Origin: Nostoc sp. TCL26-01 | Lineage (GTDB): Bacteria > Cyanobacteriota > Cyanobacteriia > Cyanobacteriales > Nostocaceae | Assembly (NCBI RefSeq): GCF_013393945.1 | Contig: NZ_CP040297.1 | Coordinates: 2,992,804 to 3,056,803 of the forward strand | Reading direction: 5' to 3' | DNA: 64,000 nucleotides | Shown here: positions 61,940 to 64,000 of the stretch, in pieces | Position numbering within the stretch: position 1 is the stretch's first letter | Layout of the letters: each line of letters opens with the position of its first letter | Notes under the pieces: model-generated | Seen by the model: only the letters and a program-made list of their open reading frames with translations | Databases searched by the model: none | Told to the model about the DNA's origin: nothing | Program-made: the position numbers and the translations under genes

Positions 61940-62298
61940 GGCGATCGCCTTTGTATTCTTGCTAAATTGCTGAAATCTCTGGTTCTTGTTGTCGGTATAA
62001 AAGTTATAAACCTTAATCATTTGCAGCAACAATAGCTGCCATTATCTGCCATTATCTCCATACATAACGAATACTACAGCAGCGTTAAATGCTCCTTGGA
62101 TATGATCCTGGGTTGAAGGCGGAACAAATAGAGAACAATTATCACGGTTGTAAGTCATCTTTCGGTTTGTATTCAGCAAACTTAAGCCTTACAACCCAAC
62201 AGCGCTAACATTGCTATGGACTTAATATAGACAATTGACCCTCTGTTGTCGTCCACTCTGGGTTGACATTTTTATACAATCGAGTGATTGATGAACCT

Positions 62299-62371
62299 GT
62301 CCATCTTGCAGTGGAAGGTTGTCTCCAACTTTAGTTGGAATTTGGATACGAACTTGAGTACAGCTTATAGA
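62299..62371 (-). promoter_or_regulatory. Conserved ~70-bp element, copy 3 (diverged)
   Basis: The minus strand reads ctataagctgtactcaagtt, then ccaactaaagttggag and agatgga, aligning with copy 2. The core ccaactaaagttgg is a near-perfect palindrome. It lies upstream of the truncated hydrolase (minus) and, in the other direction, about 580 bp upstream of cas10 (+). The reading frame seen in copies 1 and 2 has a stop here. Confidence 0.5.
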
Positions 62372-62390
62372 ACCCATTTGACATCTAATA

Positions 62391-62426
62391 CCAATTCAAA
62401 ATTCAAAATTCAAAATTCAAAATTAA
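62391..62426. repeat. Tandem attcaaaa octamers
   Basis: Four units of attcaaaa; a short version also occurs at 39787-39812 beside copy 1 of the conserved element. Confidence 0.8.
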
Positions 62427-62950
62427 GAAAGCCTGAGCCTACAAGGGTTTCCGTGTTTGGATCTGTATTAGATTTTTAGTGAATTGGTATTAGTCGGATA
62501 TAAATGATAATTTTACAATGCTTGTGCGAATGACCAATCACATATTATCTCAAAGTAAGTTTGGCATCAAAGTCTCTCTGTCTCTATATTTGAGGCTATT
62601 TTAGATAGGGGTTTACCAATACCAAAACTTTAAAGCAGATAAATTGTCTAAGTTATTTAATCCACGATCCTAAATGAACCGAAGATGATGCTTTTGGTTA
62701 ATCATGACAAAACTATAAATCATTTTTCGTCATTCGCATGAGAGGAGGTTGCAATTCAGGTCATCTCTGCAACACTTGGTACTATGAGCGTGCGGATAAC
62801 CAGTTCTTTTTACGTTGTTACTTTTTTCTTTACGTATTGTTACACAGATAAAGATAATCAGTAATTTTGGGTAGCAGTTAAGTTGCTCATTATACGATTC
62901 TTTGGTGGTAAATATTGTAGTTCAAGTTATTTACGTGTTGAAGTAAGAGT
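62427..62950. other. Upstream region of cas10
   Basis: About 520 AT-rich bases. No CRISPR repeats, no ORF and no RNA gene were recognised. It presumably carries the cmr promoter. Confidence 0.45.
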
Positions 62951-64000
62951 ATGGTTGATGAAGTAAAAGACACATACACTGCTATTACCTTTGCACCAGT
63001 GCAGGGATTTATCGAAAAATCCCGGAAGTTGAGGGATTTATATGGTGCGTCGGAACTTCTTTCCTATTTAAGTACAAAAATAATTGATGTAGCAAAGGAA
63101 ATACCTGGTATAGAAGTGATTTCTCCTGGTAGTCCTAACATTGAACAAGGAACACCAAACCGGATTCTAATTAAAGGTAATTTCCCAGAACAGCAAGCAA
63201 GAGATACAATTTTGTCAGCTTGGAAAGAAGTAATCGACCACTGTAGACAATGGCTGAATGATAACCTGCGACATTTGGGGCCTTATTACTGGGATGATGA
63301 CTGGAATCGTTGGGCTAATCATAGTTGGGAAATATTTTGGGCGCAAGCAAATTCTCCTACATCTGTAATGAGAGAATTAGAAAATAATAAGCTGGATCGT
63401 GATTGGATTGCGATTAACTGGATTGGTGAAAGTTCCAGTCTTACGGGTACTGATGGTATAGTGTTTCCGGGATTGGGTGCAATAGAACGCAACCCAATGA
63501 GTATTAGTTATAAAGCTGAAAAGGACAAGATTGAAGAGTTTTACACAGAACTTGCAACAATAACCGAAAGCACGACAACATCAGAAATTGAAGGTAAATT
63601 TATTGACACCAGGGAAAAATTAAGCATTCCTGAACTGACTAAGCGTTTGGTGACATTACCCGACATTGCTAGACGTTTTGGGATGTCATCCTTAACTGAA
63701 GGATTTAAAGAAATCCAGCGTAAACCCGATCGCGATACAAACACACCAGGACAGTGGACGGGTTGGTTTATGGGGGATGGAGATAAAGTTGGGAATCATC
63801 TACAAGCGATCGCACAAAGTCAAGGTGACATTGGACTTAAACGAGTTAGCGAAGCAATGCGGAATTGGGGACGTGATTTTACCCGAAATTTCACCAATAA
63901 CGTTCCAGGAATACGGGGACGAGTTATTTATGCAGGTGGTGATGATTTTCTGGGAGTGATTTATAGTCCCAAACCGCAAAACCCAATTCCCGCTTTTACT
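62951..64000 (+). CDS. cmr2: Type III-B CRISPR Cas10/Cmr2 (5' part, 350 codons in window)
   Basis: The open frame from ATG at 62951 runs past the window end. The N-terminus FAPVQGFIEKSRKLRDLYGA is the usual Cmr2 start; MGDGDKVGNHL belongs to the first palm domain; GGDDFLGVIYSP carries the GGDD motif at residues 329-332 that makes cyclic oligoadenylates in active Cas10. No HD nuclease motif is seen before it, so target ssDNA cleavage by this subunit is doubtful. Large subunit of the Cmr effector. Other cmr genes should follow outside the window. Confidence 0.93.
   Translation, partial: MVDEVKDTYTAITFAPVQGFIEKSRKLRDLYGASELLSYLSTKIIDVAKEIPGIEVISPGSPNIEQGTPNRILIKGNFPEQQARDTILSAWKEVIDHCRQWLNDNLRHLGPYYWDDDWNRWANHSWEIFWAQANSPTSVMRELENNKLDRDWIAINWIGESSSLTGTDGIVFPGLGAIERNPMSISYKAEKDKIEEFYTELATITESTTTSEIEGKFIDTREKLSIPELTKRLVTLPDIARRFGMSSLTEGFKEIQRKPDRDTNTPGQWTGWFMGDGDKVGNHLQAIAQSQGDIGLKRVSEAMRNWGRDFTRNFTNNVPGIRGRVIYAGGDDFLGVIYSPKPQNPIPAFT

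Overview
The window is from a filamentous, heterocyst-forming cyanobacterium of the Nostoc/Anabaena type. The evidence is psbO beside a sigF-type sigma factor, a Psb34 gene, a HetP-family protein, a PlmA-type GntR regulator, a treHYZ trehalose cluster, very frequent GCGATCGC (HIP1) octamers, heptamer/octamer tandem repeats in many intergenic gaps, and small dispersed repeats inserted in genes. All assignments were made by reading the sequence; no database search was run.

0-29 kb is a chromosome-like part. It holds sigF (5' end only), psbO, a small conserved protein, a two-gene ATPase module (a 1662-aa TPR/STAND/14-WD40 protein plus a AAA ATPase), crtW, thioredoxin, treZ-treY-treH, a PD-(D/E)XK-like protein, a HetP homologue, a dgcA-dgcN-like pair, a Nudix hydrolase, plmA, a dienelactone hydrolase, an S1-domain protein, a Uma2 protein, several broken genes (WD40, GMC oxidoreductase, transposase) and psb34.

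29.3-32.5 kb holds an HNH endonuclease gene whose 3' end is interrupted by a repeat carrying an in-frame stop. A promoter and a dense array of 27 tRNA genes on the + strand follow, covering 19 amino acids (no Cys). Several of these tRNAs are abnormal. Four carry a two-hairpin insertion at the same T-loop position. One carries a dispersed repeat in its acceptor stem. Three share a non-pairing GCTCT T-stem strand. All four with Leu anticodons lack the long variable arm. This is the most unusual part of the window.

33-49.5 kb looks richer in G+C. It contains a tight operon (CHAT/TPR protease-like protein, DUF928 protein, CHASE2-PAS histidine kinase, NarL-type response regulator), an orphan LuxR-type regulator, a peptidoglycan-binding exported protein, a Tat-exported catalase-family peroxidase, and a 2230-aa two-partner-secretion-type exoprotein with about 22 near-identical 58-aa repeats. 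A roughly 70-bp element occurs beside the CHAT operon, beside the exoprotein gene and again at 62.3 kb.

49.7-62 kb is a long run of minus-strand accessory redox, hydrolase and stress genes: LDH-like dehydrogenase, flavin disulfide reductase, alpha/beta hydrolases, WD40 lipoprotein, haem-membrane protein, MOSC, DUF302, methyltransferase, cupin and GMC oxidoreductase. Fragments of short-chain dehydrogenase genes lie between them. The window ends inside a type III-B cas10/cmr2 gene that starts at 62951.
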